Shown in pieces: positions 1 to 10,229 of a stretch of 64,000 nucleotides of DNA. A program made the position numbers and the translations under genes. Each line of letters opens with the position of its first letter. Within the stretch, counting starts at the first letter, position 1. The DNA comes from Halorarius litoreus (lineage in GTDB: Archaea > Halobacteriota > Halobacteria > Halobacteriales > Haloarculaceae). The stretch covers positions 1,550,001-1,614,000 of the forward strand of contig NZ_CP101454.1 of the NCBI RefSeq assembly GCF_024362405.1, written 5' to 3'. The notes below the pieces were generated by a model. It saw nothing but the letters and a program-made list of their open reading frames with translations. It had not been told where the DNA came from and did not search any database.

Positions 1-2160
1 CTTGAGTTTCCCGGGGCCGATGTCGATGTGTTCGGTGCGCTCCTCCTCGGGGAACGACCGGTACACCGAGTAGTCGCCCAGTTCGGCGGCGTTCGACGCC
101 GTGTACCGCTCGTCGACGAGGATTCTGACCCCGAAGTCCTCGGGGTTGCGCACGACGCGACCGAGCGCCTGCCGGGTCTTTCGGACCGTGGGCACCTCGA
201 CGGCGTACTCCCAGCCCTTGTCCTCGTCAGCGTGGGACGAAGTCCCACGAGCATCCGGGCGTAGCCCGGATGCGCCGCCGAAGGCCGTCGCGTAGGCGTT
301 CTGCACCGCCTGCATCCGGTCGTCGAGATGGGGATAGGGAACGCCGACCACCGCGACCGTCCGCGCGTCGTCGTCGTCGTAGCTCACGCCCTCCGCGAGG
401 GTGCCCCACAGCGACGTGAAGAGGACGGCGTTCTCGTCGGCGACGAACTCTTCCTTGAGCTCCTGGGCGCGGACGCCCGGCCGGTCGAGGTACGGGGTGG
501 CGTCCGTCTCGACCTGGTGGAAGTAGCGTTCGGCTTCGGCGTAGGAGGGGAAGAACGCGAGTGTGTTGCCGGGCGTCATCTCGACGGCGTCGGTCAGGAC
601 CTCGGTGATAGTCTCCTGCATCCCGGGGTCGTCCCGCTGGCTGGCGAACAGCGCGGGTGTGTCGACCGCGTAGGTGCGGCGGCGCTCCGGCGGGAACTGC
701 TCGCCGAACGCCATCGTCAGCGGCCCGTCCTCGTGGTCCGTCCCCACGCCGAGCACGTCCTCGACCACGTCGAACGGGCGGAGGGTCGCACTCATCAGCA
801 CCGACGCGTAGAGTTCCTCGAACAGCGGTTCGGTCACCTGCCGCGGGATGCAGGTGTAGAGTTCGGCACGACCGTACACGCCGCTCTCGTCGCGGCGCAC
901 GGAGACGACGGGGTAGGTGCCCGCCGCCGCGGAGCCTGACATCCACTCGTCGATGAATCCCGACGCCTGCAGGACGCGACACTCCTTTCGCGTGGTGGTC
1001 TCGCCCTCCTTGTACTGTTCCTGGTACTGCTGGTCGAGCGCCGCCCCGAGGTTCAGCGCCTGCTCCAGGTCCTGCTTGTAGCCGGGGCCCTCGTAGGCGT
1101 CGAGGAACGCGAGCGTCAGGTCGTCGCGGCCCTCCTCGTTGTCGACGGTGATGTCTTCCCAGGTCTCGTCCAGGGTCTCGCGTGCGCCGATGCCGAGCCC
1201 GTCGTCGTACACCGCGCGGAGTGCCTCGCGGTACGCCGCCACGACGCGTTCGGTCGCCTCGACGCGGTAGTCGTCCACCTCCTCCAGTTCGTCGAGCGCA
1301 CCGTCGAGGGTCGTCTCGGTCAGCTGGCGGGTCGCGTGGTCGCGGGCGGCGGACTCGATGTTGTGCGCCTCGTCGAACACGGCGACCACGTCTTCGGGGT
1401 CGCGGCCGAGCCACCGGAAGAACTGCTCGCGAATCATGGGGTCGAGCAGGTGGTTGTAGTTGCAGACGACGAGGTCGACGCCCTCCATTCCCTCTTTCAG
1501 TAGCTCGTACCCGCAGAACCCCTGTGCGTGCGCGTACTCGTACACGTCGTCGGGCGTCCGCACGTCGTCGTACAGCCACTGGTAGAACTCGTCGGTATCG
1601 CCGGTGAGGTTCGCGTAGAACCGCTCGCAGACGTTCCCCTCGTCTATCGCCTCGACGCCCTCCTCGACGGCCTCCAGTTCGTCCATCACCGACGACCGGG
1701 CCTTGGCGGCCTGCTCGTTGCCGTCCTGTGCGGCGTCGAGGAGTTCCTGCTGGCGGCGTTCGAGGTCGGTGAGCTCCTGCTCCTGTTCGACGAGCTTGCG
1801 GGTCGTATCGCGCAGCTCCTGGCACTCCTGGTAGCCCACGTCGATGTGGCACATCGACCCCTTCCCGCGGAAGACGACGGTCCGAATCGGTTGCTGGCGG
1901 GTGATGGCCCGTGCCTCCGCGATGAACTGGCGGGTCTGCTGGTGGACGTTCGTGGTGATGACGACGGTCTTGTTCTCCTGCTCGGCGTATTCGAGCGCTG
2001 GAACCAGCGACGCGAGCGTCTTCCCGGTCCCGCACGCGCCCTCGAACAGCACGTCCCGACCCTCGTCGAGCGCGTCGTGGATGCGGCCCATCGCCTCCCG
2101 CTGGTGGTCGTAGGGGGCCTCGTACGGGAAGTAGCGGAGGAACGACGCCGTCTCTGACAC
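1..2160 (-). CDS. XPD/Rad3-type ATP-dependent DNA helicase, 3' end beyond window
   Basis: Superfamily 2 5'-to-3' DNA helicase of the XPD/Rad3/DinG group, expected to act in DNA repair. Read on the minus strand from a GTG at 2160, it stays open to base 1, so the C terminus lies outside the window and about 720 codons are visible. Walker A GACGTGKT has its Lys at residue 47. Four cysteines near residues 103, 111, 179 and 215 (contexts SMCH, YQEC, NVCERF, GFCGYE) match the 4Fe-4S cluster of XPD. The Walker B box is DEAH near residue 265, and the C-terminal helicase motif QALGRVVR is present near the visible end. The GTG start is chosen because no upstream in-frame ATG fits. Confidence 0.93.
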   Translation of the reverse strand, partial: MSETASFLRYFPYEAPYDHQREAMGRIHDALDEGRDVLFEGACGTGKTLASLVPALEYAEQENKTVVITTNVHQQTRQFIAEARAITRQQPIRTVVFRGKGSMCHIDVGYQECQELRDTTRKLVEQEQELTDLERRQQELLDAAQDGNEQAAKARSSVMDELEAVEEGVEAIDEGNVCERFYANLTGDTDEFYQWLYDDVRTPDDVYEYAHAQGFCGYELLKEGMEGVDLVVCNYNHLLDPMIREQFFRWLGRDPEDVVAVFDEAHNIESAARDHATRQLTETTLDGALDELEEVDDYRVEATERVVAAYREALRAVYDDGLGIGARETLDETWEDITVDNEEGRDDLTLAFLDAYEGPGYKQDLEQALNLGAALDQQYQEQYKEGETTTRKECRVLQASGFIDEWMSGSAAAGTYPVVSVRRDESGVYGRAELYTCIPRQVTEPLFEELYASVLMSATLRPFDVVEDVLGVGTDHEDGPLTMAFGEQFPPERRRTYAVDTPALFASQRDDPGMQETITEVLTDAVEMTPGNTLAFFPSYAEAERYFHQVETDATPYLDRPGVRAQELKEEFVADENAVLFTSLWGTLAEGVSYDDDDARTVAVVGVPYPHLDDRMQAVQNAYATAFGGASGLRPDARGTSSHADEDKGWEYAVEVPTVRKTRQALGRVVRNPEDFGVRILVDERYTASNAAELGDYSVYRSFPEEERTEHIDIGPGKLK

Positions 2161-2413
2161 GCCCAGGAGTTTGCCGCTCTCACCTAAAAGGATTCGCCGA
2201 CCGCGGTGGAACTGATGGGCGAGGGTTCATATAGCGGAACGCGGCCACCGCCGTCGTGCCGTAGTCCCCCGACCCGGTCGGTCGAGGCGGTAGCGTGGCG
2301 CTTGCGCCACGGACAGTCTAGCGGTCCAGCCGTGAGACGACTGCGACGCGCCGGCCGGGAGCCACGCCACGCGTCGCCTGTTCGCCCCCCTGTGTCACGT
2401 CGAACGGTCGCAG

Positions 2414-3373
2414 CTACTCCTCGTCCTGCACCTCGGGTTCGATGTACACCTTCGAGACGTCCTCGTCGGCCGTCATGATGGTCTCCTCCAGGTCCGTGAT
2501 GTGGTCGTCGATCTCCTCGGTGTCGAGGTCGGGGTCGAACGCCACGTCGGCGGTGACGATGACCTTGTCCGGACCGAAGTAGACGGTCCGGAGGTCCACG
2601 ACCTCCGTGACGCCCGATGCGTTCGTCACCAGCGCCCGGATCTCTCGTTCGTCGGCGTCGGGCAGCGACTCGCCGAGCAGGAGGCGCTTGTTCTCCCACG
2701 CGAGCGCCGCCGCGAACCCCATCAACATCACGCCGATGAGGAACGCCGACACCGCGTCGAACAGCGGGTTCCCCGTGACCCGCGAGAGGAACACGCCGAA
2801 CAGCGCCAGCCCCGCGCCGCCGATGGCGATGGTGTCCTCGGTGAACGCCGTGAGGACGGTGACGTTGGCGGTCTTCTTGAACGCCTCGCGGTAGCCGGAC
2901 CAGTCGTTCTCGCGGATCTCGATCCGCATCGCGTCGTTCGCCTTCTTCAGCGCGTACGCCTCGAAGAGGATGGCCCCGGCGAGCACCGCGTAGTTGACGT
3001 AGACGTTCGGCACCGTCGCGCCGACGACGGGAATCGTCACCGTCCCCGAACTGATGGGGTGGGGGTTGACGATGGCGTCGTAGCCGTGTTTCAGCGACTC
3101 CCACCCCGCGATGCCGAACAGCAACACCGAGACGAGAAACGAGTAGAAGAACTGCGCCTTCCCGTAGCCGAACGGGTGTTCGCGCGAGGCTTGCTTCCGA
3201 CCGTAGAAGATGCCCACGAGGAGAAACACCTGGTTGCCAGTGTCGGAGATGGAGTGGTACGTCTCGGAGAGCATCGCGGGCGAGCCCGTGAGGAGATACC
3301 CCCCGAACTTCAGTATCGCGATGGCGCCGTTCGCGAACAGCGCGGCGAGGACGACGGAGACACTGCTTGCCAT
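2414..3373 (-). CDS. Cation diffusion facilitator (CDF) family transporter
   Basis: Membrane antiporter of the CDF family, exporting divalent metals such as Zn, Fe or Mn from the cytoplasm. About 319 aa. The N-terminal half holds the typical six-helix core, with HSISDTGNQ in helix 2 matching the family HxxxDxxxx metal site. A second metal-type site is AFTEDTIAI. The C-terminal ferredoxin-like cytoplasmic domain (about residue 235 onward) is acidic, as is usual for haloarchaea. I start at MASSVSVV; an upstream ATG adding five residues is possible. It is divergent from the phosphoesterase, with under 90 bases between starts. The metal is not predictable from sequence alone. Confidence 0.88.
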   Translation of the reverse strand: MASSVSVVLAALFANGAIAILKFGGYLLTGSPAMLSETYHSISDTGNQVFLLVGIFYGRKQASREHPFGYGKAQFFYSFLVSVLLFGIAGWESLKHGYDAIVNPHPISSGTVTIPVVGATVPNVYVNYAVLAGAILFEAYALKKANDAMRIEIRENDWSGYREAFKKTANVTVLTAFTEDTIAIGGAGLALFGVFLSRVTGNPLFDAVSAFLIGVMLMGFAAALAWENKRLLLGESLPDADEREIRALVTNASGVTEVVDLRTVYFGPDKVIVTADVAFDPDLDTEEIDDHITDLEETIMTADEDVSKVYIEPEVQDEE

Positions 3374-3459
3374 ACTCGGCGTGCACACCGAGATGGGAAA
3401 GGAGTTGCCGTCGACCGTGCGACGGGAAAGCCTTACCGTCGTCGCTCCGTAGCGGCCAC

Positions 3460-3969
3460 ATGCTCGTCGTCGTCTCCGACACGCACGGCACCGAGAGCCC
3501 CCGGCTCGAGGGCCGCACGCTGGAGGCCGTCCGCGAGGCCGAGCTGGTCTGTCACTGCGGCGATTTCATGACCGAGCCTGTCCTCGACGCCTTCGAGCAG
3601 GAGGCGACCGAGTTCGCCGGGGTCTACGGCAACAACGACCCGCCGGCTGTCCGCGACCGGCTCGCCGATACCCGCGTCGTCGACCACCGGGGGATTCGGC
3701 TCGCACTGGTACACGGACACGAACACACCGAAACCGCGGTGTCGCTGTTCGGCCGGCAGTCGAACGCCGACCTCGTCTGCGTCGGCCACTCACACCGGCC
3801 CTCGTTCCAGATGGCCGGCGCGGTGCCCGTGCTCAACCCCGGGAGCCACGCCGACCCGCGGTGGTACCGCCCGGCACACGCCGAACTCGAGGTGAGTGCG
3901 AAGGTCGTCGCCGGCCGGCTCGTCCAGCCGGACGGCACGGTCTTCGAGCAGTTCGAGATAGAACGGTAA
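3460..3969 (+). CDS. YfcE/MJ0936-type metallophosphoesterase
   Basis: Small cytoplasmic calcineurin-like phosphodiesterase of 169 aa, the usual length for the YfcE/MJ0936 family. The metal-binding motifs appear in order: SDTHG near the N terminus, CGDF (GDxx), YGNND (GNxD), VHGHEH (GHxH-like) and VGHSHRP. These bind a dinuclear metal centre that hydrolyses phosphodiesters in family members; the substrate here is unknown. The ATG at 3460 is chosen because MLVVVSDTHG begins directly with the first motif, and the longer reading frame upstream is basic and unlike haloarchaeal protein. Confidence 0.9.
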   Translation: MLVVVSDTHGTESPRLEGRTLEAVREAELVCHCGDFMTEPVLDAFEQEATEFAGVYGNNDPPAVRDRLADTRVVDHRGIRLALVHGHEHTETAVSLFGRQSNADLVCVGHSHRPSFQMAGAVPVLNPGSHADPRWYRPAHAELEVSAKVVAGRLVQPDGTVFEQFEIER

Positions 3970-4070
3970 GGTGGAGGGCCGAAGCCTCGGTGGCGGAGGG
4001 CCGAAGGCTGTCAGCACCCGACTCTTGTGCGGCTGTTGAAAAGTAGACTCCGTAAGCTCAAACAGCCGTT

Positions 4071-4985
4071 TTACATACGGGTCGTGAGCACGAGTCCCAC
4101 GAGGAGCACCGTCAGGCCGCCGAGGAAGAACAGCAGCCCTGGCGGGAGCGACCCCACGACCTCGATGCCGCCGTCGCTCGCCGCCTGGACGGTCTCCGCC
4201 GCCGTCGGCTCCGGGGCCGGTGAGGGCGTCGGCGCCGCGCTCGGCGTCTGGGTTGCGGGTTCCGAGGTCGCGGCGACGGTGTCGGCGACCGTCTGGGTGG
4301 CCGACTCGGTCGACTCACCGGTGGAGAAGACGCCGGGGCCGTCGCTCGTCGCGGTCGCCGCGTCATCGTCGGGCTGTGGCGTCGGCTCCGCGGTTGCGGT
4401 GACCGACCCGCCGCCGTCGGACCCGCCAGCAGCCGTCTCTGCCGCTGGTTCGGTGGCTGTCGACTCGGTGGGTGCAGTGCCGTCGCCGCTACCCGCGTCG
4501 TAGCCACCGCCCTCGCCGCCGCCGCTGGCGCCCAGTCCACTGAAGCCGAGGAGGCTGTCCCCGAACACCTGCTGGACGGCGAGACTCCCGACGAGCAGTG
4601 CGCCGATGCCACTCAGGAGCCGCGACAGCGCCGCGCGGATGCCCGATGCTTGCTGTTCCTGTCCGGCGAAGATGACGAGCGGCTGGTCGGCTGGGGCGTA
4701 CACGTCCATCTCGCGGCCCTTCTCGGAGTAGGCGGTGCCGATGACCTCGACCGCCCCTGCCTCCTCGAGGTTCGAGAGGTGGTACTGGGTGTTCTGGAGT
4801 GTCGTGTCGGCTCGCTGGGAGAGCTCGGCAGGCGGGGCGGGCTCGTCGTGGAGTTCGGCAAGAATTCGCCGGGCCGTCCCCGACGAGAGCGCCGACATCA
4901 GGGCGTCGGCGTCCTCGCTGTCGACGCCGACCACCCGTGGTTCGGCGTCGGTGGTGAGATTAGGCTTGGAGGGCAGCAGACTCAT
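4071..4985 (-). CDS. Membrane-anchored winged-helix (ArsR-like) regulator
   Basis: 304 aa starting at MSLLPSKPN. Residues about 25-105 form an ArsR-like winged helix (ALSSGTARRILAEL, then TLQNTQYHLSNLEEAGAVEV). A hydrophobic helix follows near residues 125-145, then a long low-complexity linker rich in Ala, Thr, Ser, Asp and Pro with many TAT/EPT runs. A C-terminal membrane segment (LLFFLGGLTVLLVGLVL) ends in TTRM. This is therefore a DNA-binding head tied to the membrane with a probably extracytoplasmic, glycosylatable stalk. Such two-helix architectures recur in haloarchaea, but the target genes and signal are unknown. It is divergent from the small membrane protein at 5079. Confidence 0.82.
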   Translation of the reverse strand: MSLLPSKPNLTTDAEPRVVGVDSEDADALMSALSSGTARRILAELHDEPAPPAELSQRADTTLQNTQYHLSNLEEAGAVEVIGTAYSEKGREMDVYAPADQPLVIFAGQEQQASGIRAALSRLLSGIGALLVGSLAVQQVFGDSLLGFSGLGASGGGEGGGYDAGSGDGTAPTESTATEPAAETAAGGSDGGGSVTATAEPTPQPDDDAATATSDGPGVFSTGESTESATQTVADTVAATSEPATQTPSAAPTPSPAPEPTAAETVQAASDGGIEVVGSLPPGLLFFLGGLTVLLVGLVLTTRM

Positions 4986-5078
4986 CACTCCCGACTTTCT
5001 ATTCGATTGGCATGAGTGTTGTGTGCCCCGCGTGTCGCGAGGGGAAACGCATTTAGCCCGCACGGGCTACGCGACGGT

Positions 5079-5209
5079 ATGGCTTCGGTCGACCCGGTGC
5101 TGGTCGCGATCATCTCGGGCATCCTGCTGTTCGTGCTCGCGGTCTACCTGATGCTCCGGCGGACACTGCTCGCGTTCTCCGAGGGGATGCGCGACAGTCG
5201 GCGCCGCGA

Positions 5210-5213
<4 letters not shown>
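5079..5213 (+). CDS. Small single-pass membrane protein
   Basis: 44 aa from ATG 5079. A single hydrophobic helix (ISGILLFVLAVYLMLRRTLLAF) is followed by a short charged tail rich in Arg and Asp. The composition suits a real haloarchaeal membrane peptide, and the gene ends in a 4-base convergent overlap with the threonine aldolase gene. It resembles short haloarchaeal membrane proteins known only as DUF families; I cannot assign a function. Confidence 0.65.
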
Positions 5214-6217
<1,004 letters not shown>

Positions 6218-6300
6218 GCGTCTGGTTGCGTGCCCGGCGTGAAATACGCCGCGGTGGGGGCGGTCGAAACCGGTTTGGCGACGGCACCCAACGGGGAGGC

Positions 6301-7383
6301 ATGGACCCACGCATCCGCGAACACGCCGAGGTAATCGTCGACCACTCCACCGGATTGAGCGACGGCGACAACGTCGTCATCGACGCCCACCCCGTCGCCG
6401 AGGATCTCGTGACCGCCCTCCACGAGAAGATCGCGGATGTCGGCGCGAACCCGCTCGTCATCCAGCAACGCCTTGGAAAGCGGTTCCGTCGCGCCTACCT
6501 GCGAAACCACGACGGCGAGTTCGACCTCCCGAGCCACGAGATGGCGCTGTTCGAGGAGATGGACTGCTACATCGCCATCCGCGCGGACGACAACGTCGTC
6601 GAGGAGAGCGACATCGACGGCGACGTGCAAACGGCGTACTCGCAGGCACGCCAGCCGCTCCTCGAAGAGCGACTGGGCAAGACGTGGTGTCTCACGCAGT
6701 ATCCGGCCGCGGCCAACGCCCAGATCGCGGAGATGAGCACCGAGGGGTACGAGAACTTCGTCTGGGACGCCGTCAACAAAGACTGGGACGCGGTGAAGGA
6801 ACACCAGCAGCAGATGGTCGAGATCCTCGACCCCGCTGAGGCGGTCCGCATCCGGTCGGGCGAGACGACGGACGTGACGATGAGCGTCGCGGGCAACCTC
6901 ACGCTCAACGACTACGGCGAGAACAACCTCCCGGGCGGCGAGGTGTTCACCGCGCCCGTTCCTGATTCGGTGGAGGGCGAGGTGCTGTTCGACAAGCCCG
7001 TCTACCAGCGCGGCCACGAGATTACGGGTGCGTGGCTGCAGTTCGAGGGCGGCGAGGCCGTCGACTGGAGCGCCGAGAAGAACGAGGCCGTCCTCGACGA
7101 CATCCTCACGACCGACGATGGTGCCCGCCGGCTCGGCGAGCTGGGCATCGGGATGAACCGCGACATCGACCGGTTCACGTACAACATGCTGTTCGACGAG
7201 AAGATGGGCGACACCGTCCACATGGCCGTCGGCCGCGCCTACGACGCCTGTGTCGGCGCGGGGAACGAGTCGAACGACTCGGCCGTCCACGTCGACATGA
7301 TCGTGGACATGAGCGAGGACTCGGTCATCGAGGTGGACGGCGAGGTCGTCCAGCGGGACGGGACGTTCGTGTTCGAGGAGTAG
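6301..7383 (+). CDS. M29-family aminopeptidase
   Basis: Cytoplasmic metallo-aminopeptidase of family M29 (thermophilic AP-T/PepS type), releasing N-terminal residues from peptides. 360 aa. Metal and active-site segments typical of the family are visible: NNLPGGEVFTAP in the middle, DEKMGDTVHMAVG, and the HVDMIVDM segment near the C terminus, whose His and Asp are conserved ligands. The ATG at 6301 gives the usual N terminus MDPRIREHAEVI; upstream residues of the longer frame are Arg/Gly-rich and non-native. It is expected to function in peptide turnover. Confidence 0.92.
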   Translation: MDPRIREHAEVIVDHSTGLSDGDNVVIDAHPVAEDLVTALHEKIADVGANPLVIQQRLGKRFRRAYLRNHDGEFDLPSHEMALFEEMDCYIAIRADDNVVEESDIDGDVQTAYSQARQPLLEERLGKTWCLTQYPAAANAQIAEMSTEGYENFVWDAVNKDWDAVKEHQQQMVEILDPAEAVRIRSGETTDVTMSVAGNLTLNDYGENNLPGGEVFTAPVPDSVEGEVLFDKPVYQRGHEITGAWLQFEGGEAVDWSAEKNEAVLDDILTTDDGARRLGELGIGMNRDIDRFTYNMLFDEKMGDTVHMAVGRAYDACVGAGNESNDSAVHVDMIVDMSEDSVIEVDGEVVQRDGTFVFEE

Positions 7384-7913
7384 GGAGACGCGAGCGTCTC
7401 CAAGGAACGAGTCACAGCGTACTGCGAGCCCAGCGCTCGCTAGCGTCGACGAGACGCGACCGGCAATCTACCGGTCGCCACCGGTGAGGGACAGCCGGGC
7501 AAGGTACGAGTCCGACTGGACCCGTCCGAGGACACAGTGTACAGAAACAGGACCGCTCGAGCAGAGCGACCTGAGAAAGGACGGCGGACCGAACCGCCAG
7601 TAGCCACCACGGTCAGAGTGAGGGAGTTGGCCGTTCCGTGGTCACCCTCCCCACCGGTTCTCGCTCGTGTTCGGACTCTGCCGGTGAGTCCCCTCGACCC
7701 GCGCGGGAGCCGGTGTGCGACGCGTGGAACCGAGGTCGTTCGCTTCTTCGACGGACATTACACTCCATTCGTGGGCGATTTGGTGGATAAAGGTTTCGTA
7801 CAACGAACCTAAGCCGATTTCGAGTATACATATGCCCACTAATAAAGAGGAATACGTCCTTCCCCGGTTATACCGGGCAGAATCGCTAAGGGGGTCGCTC
7901 GGGAACTCCGGAT
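7384..7913. other. Gene-free spacer of 530 bases before the TSP3 protein
   Basis: I see no convincing gene here. Short frames on both strands have basic, Arg/Pro-rich translations unlike this genome's proteins. The last 100 bases are AT-richer, with TATA-like stretches (ggataaagg near 7782, actaataaag near 7836) that could drive the downstream gene with a leader of about 50 bases. Confidence 0.5.
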
Positions 7914-9869
7914 GTGCGGAGTCTGCGGGTTGCACTCGTCGTGTGTCTCCTCGCGGCCGCGGTCGGCCCCGCAGTCGGAAGCGAAGCGGCGGCCGACCAG
8001 TCTATCGTGGTGTCGTACACGGTCGCCCCGGCCGACGCGCCCGACCGCGTGCGGGTGACCGTCCGGATCACCTCGCTGCCGGAGTCGGTCTCGTCGTTCC
8101 GTTTCTCCACGCCGTTCGACGGCCTGCGAGCGCGCTCGACCCACGGGTTCACGCGGCGTGACGACGGGTTCGTCTGGGACGGCCGGACCGACACCCCGTC
8201 CATCACCTACACCGCACCCGCTGCGCCCGAGTCCGTCGAGGGGGGCGGCGATACGAGCGCGGCCGACGGGCTCGGCACCGCCGACGCGGCCGACTGGACG
8301 TACGTCGCCGCGGGCAAGCTCACCCTCCCGTACTCGTATCGCTACTTCGGTGACGACCCCGGCATCGAGACCGACCTCGCCGCCGACGGCGGGGCGGCCG
8401 GGGCCAGCATCGTCTTCCTCGGGGCACACGAGGCAACGACCGAGCGCTACGCCGGCCAGCAGCTCCGACTGGTCGTCCCCGAGGCCGCGACGCTCTCGGC
8501 CGCGGACCGACGGCGCGTGTTCTCGACGCTCGCGGCCGCTCGAACCGGCCTCGACGTCGGGGCCGCCGACGCGCGGGTGAACGTGTTCGTCACCACGGCC
8601 CCCATCCGCCGTGGTGGGGTCACCTTCCCGCAGCGCACGGCTGGGGTACAGGACCTGTGGGTCCGCGACGACGTCCCGGTCGACGCCACGGGCAACACGT
8701 GGGTCCACGAGTACGTCCACACCCGACAGGCGCACGACCTCTCCCCCGAGATGGGCTGGTTCAGCGAGGCGAGCGCCGAGTACTACGCCGCGCTCCTCAC
8801 GCTCCAGCAGGGCCGCATCCGCTTCGACAGGTTCCACGACCACGTCGCCACGGACACGCACGCGGACGCCCGTCTCACCGACCAGTCGACGTGGCCCGAC
8901 CACCGGACGCCCTACACCAAGGGCCGGCGCGTGCTCGCGGCGCTCGACGCCCGCATCCGCGCCGACAGCGACGGGGACGCCACCCTCCAGGACGTGTTCC
9001 GTCGGATGAACCGCCACGACGGCCCCGTCTCGTACGCCGACTTCACCGAGATGGTGTCGGCGGCCGCGGGGACGGACCGCTCGGCGTGGCTCGACCGCTA
9101 CGTCCGCGGGTCGGCCACGCCTCCGGTTCCGGACGACCCGTTCGTCTTCACACCGCCTGACGTCGACGACCGCGACGCCGACGGCCTCGTCGACGCGACC
9201 GAACGCGAACTGGGAACGAGCCCCTTCCATTACGACACGGACGCCGACGGGCTCGGGGACCCCACCGAACGCGACGGCCCGACCGACCCGGTCGACGCCG
9301 ACACGGACGATGACGGTCTCTCAGATGGCCGGGAGGTCGACCTCGGCACCGACCCGCTCGACGCCGACACGGACGGCGACGGGCTCGACGATGGGGCGGA
9401 ACTCGACCACGGCACGGACCCCCTCGCTCGCGACACGGATAGCGACGGCCTCCGCGACGGCCGCGAACTCGCGTTCGGGAGCGACCCCACCCGCTTCGAC
9501 ACGGACGGCGATGGGCTCCCCGACGGCCGGGAGTTCGCACTCGGTAGTGACCCTCGCGCTGTGGACTCGGACAGCGACGGCCTCACTGACCCGCACGAGG
9601 CTCGACTCGGGACGGACCCCGCCGACCGGTTCACCGACGGCGACCGGCTCGGCGACGCCGAGGAACTCGACTTCGGCAGCGACCCGACGCTCCGCGACAC
9701 GGATGGCGATGGACTCGGTGACGCCCGCGAGAAGCGACTGGGCCTCGACCCGACGGATCCGGACGTGGATGGCGACGGCATCCCGGATGGCGAGGAAGTC
9801 GAGGCGGGCACCGACCCCGAGACGAAGACGAGTGGCATCGTCTTCTTCTTCGCCAGCCTGTTCTCGTAG
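7914..9869 (+). CDS. Secreted HExxH protein with TSP3-type calcium-binding repeats
   Basis: 651 aa with a Sec-type signal peptide (about residues 1-24), starting from GTG 7914. Residues 25-200 look like an all-beta region. A zinc-protease motif HEYVH lies at 265-269, followed by WFSEASAEYYA; Glu285 is placed like the third ligand of gluzincin or Peptidase_MA-type enzymes (WLNEG-like). From about residue 418 to the end there are roughly a dozen DxDxDGLxD-type repeats (DTDGDGLDD, DSDSDGLTD and variants). These are thrombospondin type 3-like calcium loops, expected to be a rigid, calcium-dependent stalk. There is no C-terminal sorting signal; the protein ends in a hydrophobic IVFFFASLFS. Peptidase activity is inferred from the motif only. 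Confidence 0.8.
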   Translation: MRSLRVALVVCLLAAAVGPAVGSEAAADQSIVVSYTVAPADAPDRVRVTVRITSLPESVSSFRFSTPFDGLRARSTHGFTRRDDGFVWDGRTDTPSITYTAPAAPESVEGGGDTSAADGLGTADAADWTYVAAGKLTLPYSYRYFGDDPGIETDLAADGGAAGASIVFLGAHEATTERYAGQQLRLVVPEAATLSAADRRRVFSTLAAARTGLDVGAADARVNVFVTTAPIRRGGVTFPQRTAGVQDLWVRDDVPVDATGNTWVHEYVHTRQAHDLSPEMGWFSEASAEYYAALLTLQQGRIRFDRFHDHVATDTHADARLTDQSTWPDHRTPYTKGRRVLAALDARIRADSDGDATLQDVFRRMNRHDGPVSYADFTEMVSAAAGTDRSAWLDRYVRGSATPPVPDDPFVFTPPDVDDRDADGLVDATERELGTSPFHYDTDADGLGDPTERDGPTDPVDADTDDDGLSDGREVDLGTDPLDADTDGDGLDDGAELDHGTDPLARDTDSDGLRDGRELAFGSDPTRFDTDGDGLPDGREFALGSDPRAVDSDSDGLTDPHEARLGTDPADRFTDGDRLGDAEELDFGSDPTLRDTDGDGLGDAREKRLGLDPTDPDVDGDGIPDGEEVEAGTDPETKTSGIVFFFASLFS

Positions 9870-9923
9870 TGAGTCGGGAGTGAGTGACGCGACGCGAACA
9901 GCTCCCTGCGAGGAGTGCAGCGC

Positions 9924-9938
9924 CGAGCACGGAGGGAT
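9924..9938 (-). repeat. 15-base copy of the tRNA-Arg 3' end
   Basis: These 15 bases are identical to 10030-10044, which is the 3' terminal part of the tRNA-Arg gene (T-arm and acceptor). The copies are in the same orientation and 106 bases apart. Short duplications of a tRNA 3' end are the usual trace of integrase-mediated insertion and excision at a tRNA gene, but no integrase lies here, so a relic is the most that can be claimed. Confidence 0.5.
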
Positions 9939-10029
9939 CCTCACCACGGTCGGACGTGCTCGCTTCGCTGCGCGCGACCTCCCTGGTTCGAATCCCGTGG
10001 CTCGCTCTGCTCACTGTCGTTCGCAGAAG

Positions 10030-10135
10030 CGAGCACGGAGGGATTCGAACCCTCGACCGTCGGATGTCTTCCCATCACGGGTGCCCCCACGACGGATAGA
10101 AGTCCGACGCTCTATCCTAGCTGAGCTACGTGCCC
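10030..10135 (-). tRNA. tRNA-Arg(UCU) with a 31-base intron
   Basis: On the minus strand the acceptor GGGCACG pairs with CGTGCTC (one G-U), with discriminator G and no encoded CCA. The D-arm is GCTC/GAGC, and the T-arm contains GGTTCGAATCC. The anticodon stem TCGGA/TCCGA encloses C-T-TCT-A, giving anticodon UCU. An intron of about 31 bases (10066-10096) sits at the canonical archaeal position 37/38, between A37 and A38; the spliced tRNA is 75 nt. Removal by the archaeal splicing endonuclease at a bulge-helix-bulge is expected. The exact splice bases could shift by one. Confidence 0.93.
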
Positions 10136-10229
10136 TACAGTCGGCTACACCCGTCTCCGCAAAAAATCGTCCGAATGCGCGCCACCACCGACAGACCTTC
10201 GCTCCCCGCAGTCGAAGCCCCGGCATCCC

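Noticed and set aside
227..2035. 602-codon open frame on the minus strand over the helicase
   Set aside because: Arg/Pro/Gly-rich translation, an out-of-frame shadow of the XPD helicase whose own frame shows all motifs.
7537..7812. 91-codon frame in the spacer before the TSP3 protein
   Set aside because: Basic, Arg/Pro-rich, no hydrophobic pattern or start signals; unlike this genome's acidic proteins.
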